This document shows positions 1-10,400 of a stretch of 64,000 nucleotides of DNA, one piece after another. How positions within the stretch are numbered: the stretch's first letter is position 1; the number at the start of each line of letters is the position of its first letter. The DNA comes from Symbiodinium sp. CCMP2592 (Eukaryota > Sar > Dinophyceae > Suessiales > Symbiodiniaceae): contig CAJNDT010005779.1 in the NCBI GenBank assembly GCA_905221615.1, positions 1,646,752-1,710,751 of the forward strand, given 5' to 3'. A model generated the notes under the pieces. The model made no database searches. It worked only from the letters and a program-made list of their open reading frames with translations, and was not told the DNA's origin. The position numbers were made by a program, and so were the translations under genes.

Positions 1-225
1 GAGGTTTTTTGAAGCTTATTTTGAGGCATACAGGGCTCTAGGCCACTTCAGGGATTGAGCCGGGTGTTCCTGAAGCTACCTGTCGAAGTAGCCGCCTCAG
101 AAGACGTTGTGCCTACTCTTTGTTCTGCTTACTGTCCGAGGTTAGCTTTAAGGGGCTTCTAGGGCTTATAGTTTCTAGGGTTCAGGGGTTTGGGATTTGG
201 TAACGTTCCGGGCTTGAGCCTCCAG

Positions 226-343
226 GGCGTTGGCTTTTTATGATCGGGCAGCTGACGACTTCGGGGACAGACCCTGAACCCCGCGGACCACACAACTGGG
301 AGCACCTGTCTGCTCAAAGAGAGCAGGACTGGAGAACGCTTGG
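226..343 (+). CDS. Exon candidate, unknown protein
   Basis: Preceded by CTCCAG|G and ended by G|GTAAGA, a consensus donor. The open frame contains MIGQLTTSGTDPEPRGPHNW followed by EHLSAQREQDWRTL, hydrophilic and plausible. Function not recognised. Confidence 0.45.
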
Positions 344-365
344 GTAAGAATATCAAGCAATGATT

Positions 366-476
366 CTCCAGAGAGCCCAATACCCCTTAATGAAGGAATA
401 TACCTTAAATGATAATATGAAGCCCTATATAATTTAAGCCATATTCCTTAAATAAGGGGTATTGCGCTCTCTGGGT
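366..476. mobile_element. Single-copy foldback T
   Basis: Arms CCAGAGAGCCCAATACCCCT and AGGGGTATTGCGCTCTCTGG with further AAGGAATAT/ATATTCCTT pairing. It begins about 20 bp after the donor of the exon candidate 226-343. Confidence 0.85.
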
Positions 477-1083
477 CTCAAGTATGGTCACCATGTGTTG
501 TACCATGCCCTCCCCCAAAAATCCTATTCGAAGCATTACGGCCAATGTATCAGGGCTGCTCTTTCGAGTCAAAAGAGCCAACCCAGGACTACCATCGATG
601 GGACCCCCTCGTCAAGAGTCGATCAGAAAGAGTATAAAGCCTCTTCTTTTAGGGTTTGGGTTTGGGTGTAAATCAAGTTTGGGACAGCCACTAAGACTAA
701 ACCCTAGTACTAGACCGAAGTAGGTTTTGTTTTGGGTCCTTAATATTATACGGCACGGAACATTTGGGGTACCCAAAACCTAATTTCAATTTAGAGACCT
801 ACCCATGTGCCACCCTCATAGAGACCCCATAGAAACCCTTTTAGATCCCTTTAAGGAGCCCCCATGAAACGGGACCCTAATTAAGAGTTTAGTTTAGCGA
901 GTGCTTCGCTTCTCGGATTCCTGCCGAGCAGAGACGCGCCATGGCAAACTGCTGCGATGACCTCGGCTCCAGCGCCAACATGCAGCTGATCTATGCTACT
1001 TGAATGCTTGCAGGTTTAGCGGTTTCGGGATTGGGGCTACAGGTGTGGCTGTAGTTTAGTTTCTTTGCAAAGAGGGCTGGGCT

Positions 1084-1160
1084 GTTCGAAAGGACGTTTT
1101 CGTTTCTGCGAGCTGCTGAGTTGAATATGGCAGCATCTCGGACTGCAACAAGCACCAAAC
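1084..1160 (+). CDS. Exon candidate, unknown protein
   Basis: Open frame LFERTFSFLRAAELNMAAS ending at AAAC|GTGAGT, a strong donor. The acceptor is not clear. Confidence 0.3.
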
Positions 1161-1317
1161 GTGAGTGTAGGAAATGGGTTCTGGTCAGTAGCGGCCAGAG
1201 GCCCGTGAAGCCGGACCTGAAGCGAGTAGAGACTGGACACTCGAGCGAGTGTACTTCGTGACGTTTGATGTCAGACATGCCCATAAGGTTGTGCAGGAAA
1301 TACTGCCAACGACATGT

Positions 1318-1418
1318 GGGTGGTTGTCAAAATCATGGTCCCTTTTTGGATCCCGAACGTAGTACGGCACGTTTTGTTTAGGGTATCCAAAGAGGAGCCA
1401 TAATTATGACAACCACCC
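1318..1418. mobile_element. Foldback family C, copy 1
   Basis: Arms GGGTGGTTGTCAAAATCATG and ATAATTATGACAACCACCC. Flanks ATGT/CTGT. Confidence 0.9.
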
Positions 1419-1449
1419 CTGTGGCTCTCCTGCTCTGCTTGGGCTTTAA

Positions 1450-1551
1450 AGTAGAAGCCAGAAAGTTGGAATATCATTATCGTAAACCCTTTATGGTATT
1501 TTTTTAAGGTATCCTACCCTGAAACCATATTCCAACTTTCTGGAGTTCCCT
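1450..1551. mobile_element. Foldback family B, copy 1
   Basis: Arms GTAGAAGCCAGAAAGTTGGA and TCCAACTTTCTGGAGTTCCC. A TA dinucleotide lies just outside each end. Confidence 0.9.
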
Positions 1552-1693
1552 GTATAGGATTCTAGGTCCCCTAGCTGTCGAAAGTCTGCCTTCGACTGTC
1601 GATAACCCAACGATTAAGGTGGAGAGAACGAGGGACCGGCAACGAACACCATAAAGTTGAATCCTTAATACACGGACATCCAAAATTTAACCC

Positions 1694-1776
1694 CAGGGAT
1701 CAAAATAGCCCAACAGCCTTGCATATTATGGTCTTTGGGCCCAATATCCTTCATATATGAGTCCTTAGATCCCTAG
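1694..1776. repeat. Dispersed repeat N, copy 1
   Basis: GGGATCAAAATAGCCCAACA ... GAGTCCTTAGATCCCTA. A second copy is 45 kb away at 47116; the ends are weakly inverted. Confidence 0.8.
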
Positions 1777-1816
1777 GGTAAGAGCGTCCTAGCTTGCAGA
1801 ACCACCAGCCAGAAAG

Positions 1817-1891
1817 GTCATGGCAGCCATCGTCTACATCCTGACCTCTGTAGCAGCGGCCGTGGTACAAGTCTTCGCCGGGGGTCTTGAA
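1817..1891 (+). CDS. Exon candidate with a membrane-like segment
   Basis: After AAAG|G the frame reads VMAAIVYILTSVAAAVVQVF and then AGGLE, followed by GC, a usable dinoflagellate donor. The hydrophobic run is long enough for one transmembrane helix. Confidence 0.4.
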
Positions 1892-2106
1892 GCTCGATTG
1901 ATGTTTAAGAGCTCCTTTTTAAAATTCTATAATCATAACACCAAATTATGTATTAAACATGCTTCTTAGTCTTATCGACCTCAGTGGATCCGTTCGCGGA
2001 GCCGGAATGGGAATGGAATGCTTCTTATGGGAATTTTGCACGATAGGTGGCTATTATGGTAACTTGAAATGACGGGTTCTAGATGCCTACTATGGTTGCT
2101 TGCAAT

Positions 2107-2217
2107 GGGAGTTTCCGAAAATTAGGGGTACCTTATTTTGGGGTCCTTGTAATAAGGATCCTACTATTTCGGGCACTATATTAGGGTCCCCTATTTGGGA
2201 AGCTACCACATAAGTTC
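2107..2217. mobile_element. Foldback family A, copy 1
   Basis: Left arm GGGAGTTTCCGAAAATTAGG; the right arm is decayed (CCCCTATTTGGGAAGC). Shares the interior GGATCCTACTATTT with the other copies. Confidence 0.8.
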
Positions 2218-2299
2218 GTTGACAAGCGACCAGGAAGGGACGGGGGTCCGCCCTTTGGTCAGCCTGATGCTCCTCGGGGCTACCTGGATTCATTGTGTA

Positions 2300-2410
2300 C
2301 TCGGAGGTTCATGGGTAGTTATAAGTAGGGTTCTAAGTCCCCTAACAGCGCTTATAACTATAAGACACCCTACTTATAACCCCGCTTATAACTACCCATG
2401 AACCTCCAAG
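2300..2410. mobile_element. Foldback family D, copy 1
   Basis: Arms CTCGGAGGTTCATGGGTAGT and ACTACCCATGAACCTCCAAG, with TA on both sides. Confidence 0.9.
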
Positions 2411-2544
2411 TAGCGTTTCTCTTCAGATTTCGGGTGGTGCAAGGTTTAGGGTTTAGGGAGTTTTCAGTTAAGGGTCTTTTAAATTTTTAAACCCCAAACC
2501 CTAAACCCGAAGTCGTGATAGCAAAACGCCTTGTAGTTAGTGAT

Positions 2545-2654
2545 TAGGATGCCCAGTAGTACCCTTATTCCCTTTTTGTAGTCCTAGGGTCCTTATAAAG
2601 TCACCCAATACCAAAAACGGAGCCCTTTTTATTCCTAGGTCGCTGGGCATCCTA
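2545..2654. mobile_element. Foldback family F, copy 1
   Basis: Arms TAGGATGCCCAGTAGTACCC and TCGCTGGGCATCCTA. Interior has TTATTCCCTTTTT and TTTTTATTCCTAGG. Confidence 0.9.
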
Positions 2655-2888
2655 GTATAAGCCTAAACCGCTAAACCCCCAGACCATCTTTTAACCCTGA
2701 AAACCCTAAAGCCCTAAACCGCATAGATCCCGTTAAAGGGGTCCGAAGCCATATTAGATAACCCCTTCAAAGGAGCTATATAATAGAACCCTATTATGGA
2801 TCCCTTATAGAACCCTTTAAAGGAAGCCTTTACAGGAATCCTTAAAGGTTAGGGTTCATGTTCGGCTCCCGTGTTCTGCGAAACTCCA

Positions 2889-2950
2889 GGGCTTCGCCGG
2901 CTCGATGCGGCGCTCTGGAGGAAGCTGATGTGTTCGCATCGCAGGGGCAG
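2889..2950 (+). CDS. Exon candidate, unknown protein
   Basis: Follows CTCCAG|G. The frame reads ASPARCGALEEADVFASQGQ and then meets a stop, so the donor probably lies at or before GGGCAG. Confidence 0.3.
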
Positions 2951-3264
2951 GAATAATATACGGGGCCTTATAATTACAAGAGGGTTTGGGGGTATGTTAT
3001 ACTGAATATAAAAAAAGAACCCCCGACACAGTATAGGTAATTACTGAGGCTCTAAGATCCGCAAACGGCAGCGACAGGAACATTATGATCGCCCTTGTTG
3101 ATCACCGTTTTTTGTGTGTCAAGCAGTGTCATGTTGCTAATTGCGGTGTTCGAGTACTCGTAAGAGACATGCAATCGCAAACCGAAAGCATTGAAGGCTT
3201 TCTGGGGACTCGATGGGGGGCGTGCCCAAACCACAAACCCAAACGAGCTCACAATCCTTCCCAG

Positions 3265-3350
3265 GTTTTCGTGCTTTGGATCATCATGATTTCCTCACGC
3301 TGCTGCGCGCCGTGCTGCTGCCAGGATACCATGCCGAACGCCGGGGCAGT
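3265..3350 (+). CDS. Exon candidate, unknown protein
   Basis: Acceptor TTCCCAG|G with a pyrimidine-rich lead. The frame reads ALDHHDFLTLLRAVLLPGYH and continues AERRGSWKL. It lies directly upstream of a foldback element that starts at 3393. Confidence 0.4.
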
Positions 3351-3392
3351 TGGAAACTTTGTTTGTGTCCGGCTTCGGGTTCAACAAAATGC

Positions 3393-3495
3393 GGGAGCTT
3401 CCGAAATTTTAGGGGTACCTTATTTGGGGGTCCTTATAATAAGGATCCTACTATGCAGGGTACTACATAAGGGTCCCCTGTTTTCGGAAACTCCC
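3393..3495. mobile_element. Foldback family A, copy 2
   Basis: Arms GGGAGCTTCCGAAATTTTAG and TTTTCGGAAACTCCC. Flanks ATGC/ATGT suggest a 4-bp duplication with one change. Confidence 0.85.
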
Positions 3496-4659
3496 ATGTA
3501 ACTAAAAGAATGGGGGAGCCTCAATGTAGTATCCTAAATAGTAGGCTCCTTATTACAAGGACCCCAAAATCATGTATTGAGGATCCGGGGTCTATGAAAA
3601 CCTCAGCTACCCCCACAGACCCCACAGAAACAGTGGGCCATGTCCCCCAAGCCATGTAAACCCTAAGCCCTTGATTCCAACCAAACATGTGACCTTGAAG
3701 CCAAACTGCAATCCCTGAAGCCCCAAAGCGTTTTCAACCTCTACAACCACAGATCCTGAACGTGTCATGCCACCCATGCTGCAAACCTTTGTACAACCCT
3801 TTGTAGATCCCCCCCACTGAGATAGGGGCTTGAATAATTTGCAACACCGTTCCTTAGGATCCCCTATCACAGTCACACACGAGTTATGCTGTAATATACG
3901 CCACAGTACACCCAAAACCCCATGTTAAGTATGGCTATACCAGCCCATACAGAATTAAAGTTCTGCGTTTTGTTTTTTTGTTGTCTGGTTTAGGAATTTA
4001 ATGCCCAAGCCCGACAAAATAGCAAAACACAGAACCTCTACCGCTAAATACCAATGGCCCGTTAAAGCTTTCCAGACCCTAAACTTAGGGGTATTTAGAA
4101 ATGATTTGTAATTTTTGGTTATTATCATCCCAAAGAAACAGCTAAAATTTTGATTTTTGCTCGGGTTCTAAGTTCAGTATAGTAAACCCTAAACCTTAAC
4201 AGACCAACCCGTCACCCTTCAGTAAACCCCAAAAAAGTTGGAAACCGGATTAAGGACAATTAGTGCTGGGATTCCCTATACATGACTTGTAAGGATTGAG
4301 GCTATTGGGTTTCCAACTTTGGGGCTTCTACTCTAAACCTTTACCTGGACCCTCGAAAGGAGGTAAAATCATGGCCCTAAACCTATTCTGCATATCTTTG
4401 GGGTCCAGGAAACCCTAAACCCTAAACCCTAGAAAAGGCTAGTATTCTACATACTTTTAGGGTCCCCTAAACCCTAAACCCTAAACCATCATTCGGGGCT
4501 TCAGAGACCGAAAGACAGAAAGACTGGGCGATAACCTATGGTTCTACATACTTTTGGGATCCAGGGTAGAGCTTCAGAGACCCCTTCCCTCCAGGTGCCC
4601 TCGCCTTGCCCGGTCGGGCCTCTGAACATGGCGATGAACTCAAAGATCCTGGACTACCC

Positions 4660-4741
4660 GCTCCCTTTCTTTCGCTCATTTTGTGCGTGTGTGTGTGTGG
4701 GTGTGTTTTTTTTTACAGCTCCCTTTCTTTCGCTCATTTTG
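4660..4741 (+). repeat. 24-bp direct repeat around an intron-like 34-mer
   Basis: GCTCCCTTTCTTTCGCTCAT followed by TTTG occurs at 4660-4683 and 4718-4741. Between them lies TGCGTGTGTG...TTTTTTTTTACA, which with the next G resembles an intron end. Confidence 0.8.
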
Positions 4742-4865
4742 TTTTTTTTTTTTGGGGGGGGGGTTGTAAGTTTTTTGTTGGTTTGTTGTTGAGTTTTGTG
4801 AAGGGAGGTTCAAGTCTTGCGCTGGGGTTTGAGATGTTTTGTGAAAGGGGGGTTCGTGGGGATGA

Positions 4866-5065
4866 AGAAGAAGAATAAATGAATACAACTATAATTATTA
4901 AGATGAAGACGATGACCATGACGATGATGATGGTGATGATGGTGATGGTGGTCATGGTGGTGATGATGAAGAAGCAGAAATGAATACAACTATAATTATG
5001 CTGATGAAGACGATGACCATGACGATCATGATGGTGATGGTGATGGTGATGGTGTTGTTGGTAGT
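4866..5065 (+). repeat. GATGAT triplet region with about 107-bp duplication
   Basis: GAATACAACTATAATTAT and GATGAAGACGATGACCATGA occur twice, each followed by GATGGTGAT runs. Confidence 0.85.
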
Positions 5066-5277
5066 GTTGGTAGTGTTGGTAGTTACGGCTCAGTCCTAAA
5101 CCCATCTGAACCCCAAGGCTTAGTGAAGCAAAGATAGGACCACAGTCTCACGATCATGATGGGAGTTATTGAAACCCCAAACCCTATTCGAATTATGAAG
5201 GCCGCCATATTCTGCTGCAGTGCCCTTGTCGATCCCATGTAGTATAACGGTACCTAAACAAAGCCACGAAGTCTCAG

Positions 5278-5405
5278 GTTCATGATCGGCATTGGTGGTG
5301 AAGTCGTCACCACGGCTCCCGCGGTCCTGCTGCCAGTCTTCTTCCGAAGCTTCAGAGACGACAGAGACACCGTGGCCGAAGAAAGCACCGTTTTCCAACA
5401 GCAAG
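5278..5405 (+). CDS. Exon candidate, unknown protein
   Basis: Acceptor TCTCAG|G. The frame reads MIGIGGEVVTTAPAVLLPVF and then FRSFRDDRDTVAEESTVFQQQ. It ends CAGCAAG|GATAAC, which would be a GA donor. One of the more convincing islands in this region; function not recognised. Confidence 0.45.
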
Positions 5406-5512
5406 GATAACCCTAAAGCCCTAAACGCCGAAACCCCTAAACCCTAAATTCCTAAACCCTAAACCCCTAAATCCCTAAACCCTAAACGCCTAAACCCCTA
5501 AACCCTAAACCG
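5402..5512 (+). repeat. Telomere-like CCCTAAA tract
   Basis: About fifteen degenerate CCCTAAA/CCCCTAAA units in tandem. Confidence 0.9.
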
Positions 5513-5689
5513 ACGGAGTGAAGCAGAATCGTACTTCGACTGGGGGCTTCTATTGCTAAAGCCCTCGGCCTTAAATCCTCCAGGTATGTCATAACATTTG
5601 ACGGTAGGGTTTGGGATTTTGGGGTTAGAATCCCGACATGACGCTTAAATATCAATCCCTGAACCATGAACCTAAACCGTGCATCAGTG

Positions 5690-5810
5690 CCCAGACCCCC
5701 GGGAGGATCTGGAAAGTAGAGCCCCTAATTTGGGGCCCTATACTACCAAGGGTACTTTATAGGAACCCCCATTAAGGGATCTACTTTTTGGATCCTCCCG
5801 TGGGTCTGGG
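5690..5810. mobile_element. Foldback family I, copy 1
   Basis: Arms CCCAGACCCCCGGGAGGATC and GATCCTCCCGTGGGTCTGGG. Confidence 0.9.
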
Positions 5811-5814
5811 TGAG

Positions 5815-5893
5815 GGTGGCAACATGATGGTCCTGCAGCTGACTCGGTTTCTCTGGGTCGGCCTGACGACCCTCGGCGCCTTCTGCGCCTTCA
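5815..5893 (+). CDS. Exon candidate with a membrane-like segment
   Basis: AG|GGTGGC acceptor lying 2-4 bp past the end of a foldback element (5690-5810). The frame contains MMVLQLTRFLWVGLTTLGAF, hydrophobic enough for a membrane helix, and ends TTCAG|GC, a GC donor. Confidence 0.4.
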
Positions 5894-6732
5894 GGCCACC
5901 TTGGGTTCAGGGTTTTCCCGAAGGTGGGTGAAAGGATCCTACTTAGGTTTCGGATAGTAGTTATGCAACTTTGATTGCTGGGGTTTTGTTTGCAGTGTTT
6001 GGCGTTTAGGGGCTTTAGGTCCTGGGGTTTAGGGTTTGGTTTTGGGACCACGGGATACTTGATACATGGGTTTTCAAGGCTTTGGGTGTGTATCTTGGCA
6101 TATCCAATTTATCGGGACTATGAGGGGGTACTGCTACTATACTAATTGCCACGACCTTGACACCACCGCTACCTCTTAACTTTGGCATGCTTAGGATCAG
6201 TCTTTTCATATAAGTATCAATCTTAAAGGGCTGTGAAACCTGCACACCACCGATCTGCAGATCCGCATAATTATGCCACAGAAAGCCCCAGCACCCTAAC
6301 CCCGAAACACCGAAGCGCTAAAACCCTCAACACCCCTACACCCCAAAAACCCTGAAGCGCTCGACACCCGGAGCCAACCCCCCGGAAAGGAGGTTGGCCC
6401 TCAACCCCGCCCAAACCCCTAGATCCAAGTGATGATAGACCCCCCCAACTATACCCCAAATACCCACTCTTGAGGGCCATAAGGGCTCCATTAAAGGGCC
6501 CTTGGGGGGTCCTGGAAAAGGAGGTTCGTGATGATGCGGCAGCAGCAGCTGGCTGGAGCTGGCGAAGTTCCCCCTGGCATGGTCACACAAGGAGCCTGGT
6601 AGGGCCTGGCTAGTCAACGCCCTTAAAGGGATCTTTAGGGCTCCTTAAACAGGGATCTATAGTGGGGGTTTAGGATTTAGGGGTTTAGGGTTCAGGGGTT
6701 TAGGGTTTAAGGGTTTAGGGGTTTGGGGTTTA

Positions 6733-6846
6733 GGGTCATGGGACTTAGTAACTAGGGCTATAATTACGCTAACTATACCTATAATTACTTAGAGCCCCAA
6801 CTAGGGTACTTATAATCCTACTTACTAAGTCCCATGATCCTCCAAG
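6733..6846. mobile_element. Foldback family J, copy 1
   Basis: Interior and right arm ACTTACTAAGTCCCATGATC. The left end is truncated against telomere-like repeat. The arms resemble those of family D. Confidence 0.8.
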
Positions 6847-6979
6847 TAGTCAACGGCTTTAGGGTTTAGGGGCTTAGGGGTTAGGGGTTTAGGGTTTAGG
6901 GGTTTAGGGTTAAGGGGTTTAAGGTTTAAGGGTTTAGGGGTTTAGGGTTCAGAGGTTTAAGCCTGGTGGGGCCTGGCTA

Positions 6980-7099
6980 CTTAAAGGGTCACGGGACTTA
7001 CTAACTAGGGCTATAATTAGGCTAACTATACCTATAATTACTCAGAGCCCCAATTAGGGTACTTATAATCCTACTTACTAAGTCCCATGATCCTCCAAG
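6980..7099. mobile_element. Foldback family J, copy 2
   Basis: Arms CTTAAAGGGTCACGGGACTT and AAGTCCCATGATCCTCCAAG, with TA on both sides. Its interior is nearly identical to copy 1, consistent with segmental duplication. Confidence 0.85.
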
Positions 7100-7195
7100 T
7101 AGTCAACGGCTTTAGGGTTTAGGGGCTTAGGGGTTTAGGGGTTTAGGGGTTTAGGGTTTAGGGGTTTAGGGTTAAGGGGTTTAAGGGTTTAGGGG

Positions 7196-7200
7196 TTTAG
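7196..7200. repeat. Target-site duplication (TTTAG), left copy
   Basis: TTTAG directly precedes the left LTR and recurs directly after the right LTR at 15737-15741. Five base pairs is the usual copia duplication length. The target is part of a TTTAGGG-like repeat that continues on both sides. Confidence 0.9.
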
Positions 7201-7423
7201 TGTCGACCTAAAGGAAACTACGGGAGGGGGCTACCCCTTTAAAGCAGCGCTGCCCCGCCTTGCGGGTGGTGCTCTTTTGCTCGATCCAAAAGCCTTCGTC
7301 GGGGTCGGCCTGCAGCGAGTCGGGAGAGGGAGCTTCAGTGCTTCGCCCGTAAAACAACAGCAAAACAATCAGGATGACAGGATACGATAATCATATGCCA
7401 CATGATTTCCACAGGGCTTCACA
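7201..7423 (-). repeat. 3' LTR of the copia element
   Basis: 223 bp, matching the 5' LTR base for base as far as I can read. The pol reading frame runs into this LTR and stops at a TGA (7369-7371), so the last 16-18 residues of Pol are LTR-encoded. Confidence 0.95.
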
Positions 7424-10400
7424 CTGGTCTTCCTCTCTCCTTCCGTATTCGTGCTGACTTTAGCACGGGGTCCGACGACCGAAATGGGAAGGAAAACCCG
7501 CTTGGTGATCATGTCCCACCAACTCGTGGGGTCTTGCGGCTTTGTCAACACGTCACCTAATTGGATCTCGCTTGGAATCCAAGCGAGGGGGAGTTTATCG
7601 CTCCACCTTTCGGCCTTCAAGGCCTGTCTCAACGCTGCTAAGTCCACTGCAAGCCTACGATCTGAAGGTGTCCTTGGGACTCCTTGCCGGTGCAAATGGT
7701 CAAACAAGGACCGGCAATCACTCAGGCAGACCAATGGGATCCTAGCATCCTCGACCTTCGTCATCTCGCCGTTGAGGATGGTCTCGTAGCAGGCGCGGAT
7801 GTACTGGGCCCCCTCGAGGGCCTCAATGCATGCCTGCGTTTCAGCACTGAAAGTGCTGCGGCACACCCTCTGGCCCGCCCTTGACTTCCAGTCGAGGATG
7901 GACACATGACCTCCACCTTTGCTGAAGGAGTCGTCCGTGCCAAGGAGGATGAGCTCCCCGAGCTGGGATGCCACCTTGGAGTTGTCCCGCTTGGCTTTTC
8001 GTCCTCGACGATGAGACGGAGGTCCGTCACGTTGCAGCCCTGCCTCGAGGTCCTCGGGGTAGAGCTTGAAGTCGTCTTCGTCGAACTCTCCTTCGTAGGC
8101 ATTGGCCCAGGCGGCGTCGTGGTAGGTGAAGAAGACGGCTTTGTCGTCGTCCACCGGTCGGAAAACCAGGCCGCGGTGCTTGTGGTCCTCGGCTTTGGTG
8201 GCGATCCCGTTGGTGAACTTTACGTCGCCATACGTTGGGGCCTTCTGTAGTTGTTGCGACATTGACACGGCACAGGTGATGTCTGGTCGGCTTTGCGCCG
8301 ACACCCATGACAATGCACCCACCAAGCTCCTGTTGTCCGCGAGGGCAACCTCATCGGCAGGGGCATCATCCGCCACTCCCTTCGGGATCTCGGTCTTGAA
8401 AAGCCGGCTCTCAACGTAGGCGCGCTGATTCATGTAGGCACCGTTCTCATCGTAGCTGATCTCCGCTCCCACGTAGGTGAAAACCTGCTCTTCCCAGGAA
8501 TCGACCGGAAAAGTAGCCGACAGCGCGTCGCAGATGGCCTTCTTGATGCTCTGCGGGGCAATGGTGAGGAGGTCGTCGACGTGAGTGCCGACGTAGCCGA
8601 GCGGCTTCCCGATGAACTTCCCGTCACGCCACTTTCGCAAAACGAACACACACGGGTCCAACGGGCACTGGTCGAACTTGTAGGACTCGCCCTCGATCGG
8701 GATCTCGATGCTCCGCATGCCACTTTGCAAGTCCTGCCACCATTCGTGGGGCGAGGTCGCCAAGCCGAAAACATTCTTCTTTATCCTGATCAACTGGTCA
8801 GGGTGTAGCCCAGCGAAGCCAGTGGTAGGCTGGTGAAGAAAGAGCTCCTGGTCCCGCTGTAGATACCCTCCCGTCAGGAAAGCACATCGAATGTCACCGG
8901 CTGCGGCCTCCCACGGGTCGGCGTTCGCTGTGCCATTGGCAAGAACTTGTAGCAGACAAAGAAGAGCCGGACGCGATAGTGTAGGAGCGTCCGTCGTGAT
9001 TCCGGTGACCCCCAAATCGGGATCTTGGTGTCCCGCGATCACCAACCTGGACTTGCACTTCCACGGAACGTCTTGCCCTTGCTTTCGCTTAGCCCAGTTC
9101 TTGTCCTTGTAGGCCCACCTCGATCGCAAGATCCTTTCGGAGGGGACTTCGCGTCGGACTCGCATGCTCTCGTTGACGTCCAGTGGCTCCAGAGCATCGT
9201 AGGACAGGTGCTCCTCCCACTGTTGGACTTCGGCCTCTTTGAACTTCTCCTTGACCTCGTCGGGTATCTCGGACCATCGTAACTCCTTCTCTTGCCTCTT
9301 TTCCACACCCCGCTGCGTGAGGTCACGCTTCATCATGAGGACCTGTGCTCCGTCACCAGGGGCAGGCGGTCTTCTTCTCGGAGTGGCTTCTGTAGGCCCG
9401 CCTTCGTTCGGGTTGGTCTTCCTTTTAAGCCTCCGCGTAGGGACCGGTAGAGCTTGCTCGTCCTCGACCTCGTCCAACTCCATGTCACTGAGCTCTGGTA
9501 GCTCGATCGGGTGCTCGGTCTCCTCAAAGTGACTGGGCGAATAGTCGGAAAGGTGATCGTCGGGGATCATCTCGGCGTCGTCCTCTTCCAAGTCGAAGGT
9601 CTCCTCCGCATCGAAGTCGGCGTGCACTAGCTTTTCGACTTCGGCCTGCGCCCCCTTTAGGCGGAAGAACTCGCCCACTTCCTCGGGTCCTGACGGCCGT
9701 AGGTGTTCCGGGGCTGTGAGCCTGCATCGGCCCCCTCTGGAAATCCAGTAGTTGTCGCCCTCTCGTCCCACCACAACGGCGGGTCCAGCCCAGCGTCCAC
9801 GACGTCGGTCCTTAGGCTTGAACCAGTAATGCACCGGTTCCCCGTGGTCGAAAGGCCTGGTAGTAGATCTCGCGCGATGCAGGAGCGCCTTCTTCAACCG
9901 GGTGTCCGCCTCCGAGCGGTGGAAGGCGATCTTGGCGGATGCTCTGATAGCCTGGGCGCGCTGGAACTTGGCATCCTCAGAGAGCTCCCAGTTAACACGC
10001 TGACCTGAGTCGGGGTCGACGAGGTGCTCTGGCATCCTTGGTTGACGACCAAAAACCCATTCCACAGGACTGTGCCCACACTTCCGCCTCAAGGTGTTCT
10101 TTGCGGTGGAAACCAACGTAGCGGCCAACTCAATCTCTTCCTCAGCAACGGACATCTCGTGGCAGACTCTGTCCCAGATGTTTTTCCACCAAGCGCCTTG
10201 GCGCTCCGTGATCCCGGCCTGCCAGTGAGCTTGGGTCCCGACGTTCTTGACCGCAATGGAGTGCCAATCGCAAAGCCGTCGGAGTCCTTTCTGTACTCCT
10301 CCTTCCAAGTCAACAGACACGGCAGAAGGCGGCCCAAAAGGTGTGAGCCAGTGGTTGTTGAACACTTCCTCGATGTCCTCGGCGGAGTGCCCGTAGAGGG

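Larger units (their letters stand above)
1..7195. other. Repeat mosaic with small plus-strand exon candidates
   Basis: Outside the entries listed, this stretch holds degenerate CCCTAAA tracts, short foldback elements and short hairpins. No long open frame has coding character. The exon candidates are GC-richer islands of 60-130 bp preceded by AG|G. Their joining order and phases could not be settled, and the gene or genes they belong to are not recognised. Confidence 0.5.
6660..7200 (+). repeat. TTTAGGG tract interrupted by two related foldback copies
   Basis: TTTAGGG and TTTAGGGG units at 6662-6735, 6853-6962 and 7112-7200, separated by foldbacks at 6733-6846 and 6980-7099. The block 'foldback + GTCAACGGC + repeat' occurs twice, i.e. 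a segmental duplication of about 253 bp. The copia element interrupts its right end. Confidence 0.9.

Noticed and set aside
4676..5105. His-rich minus-strand frame
   Set aside because: Caused by the GATGGTGAT triplet region.
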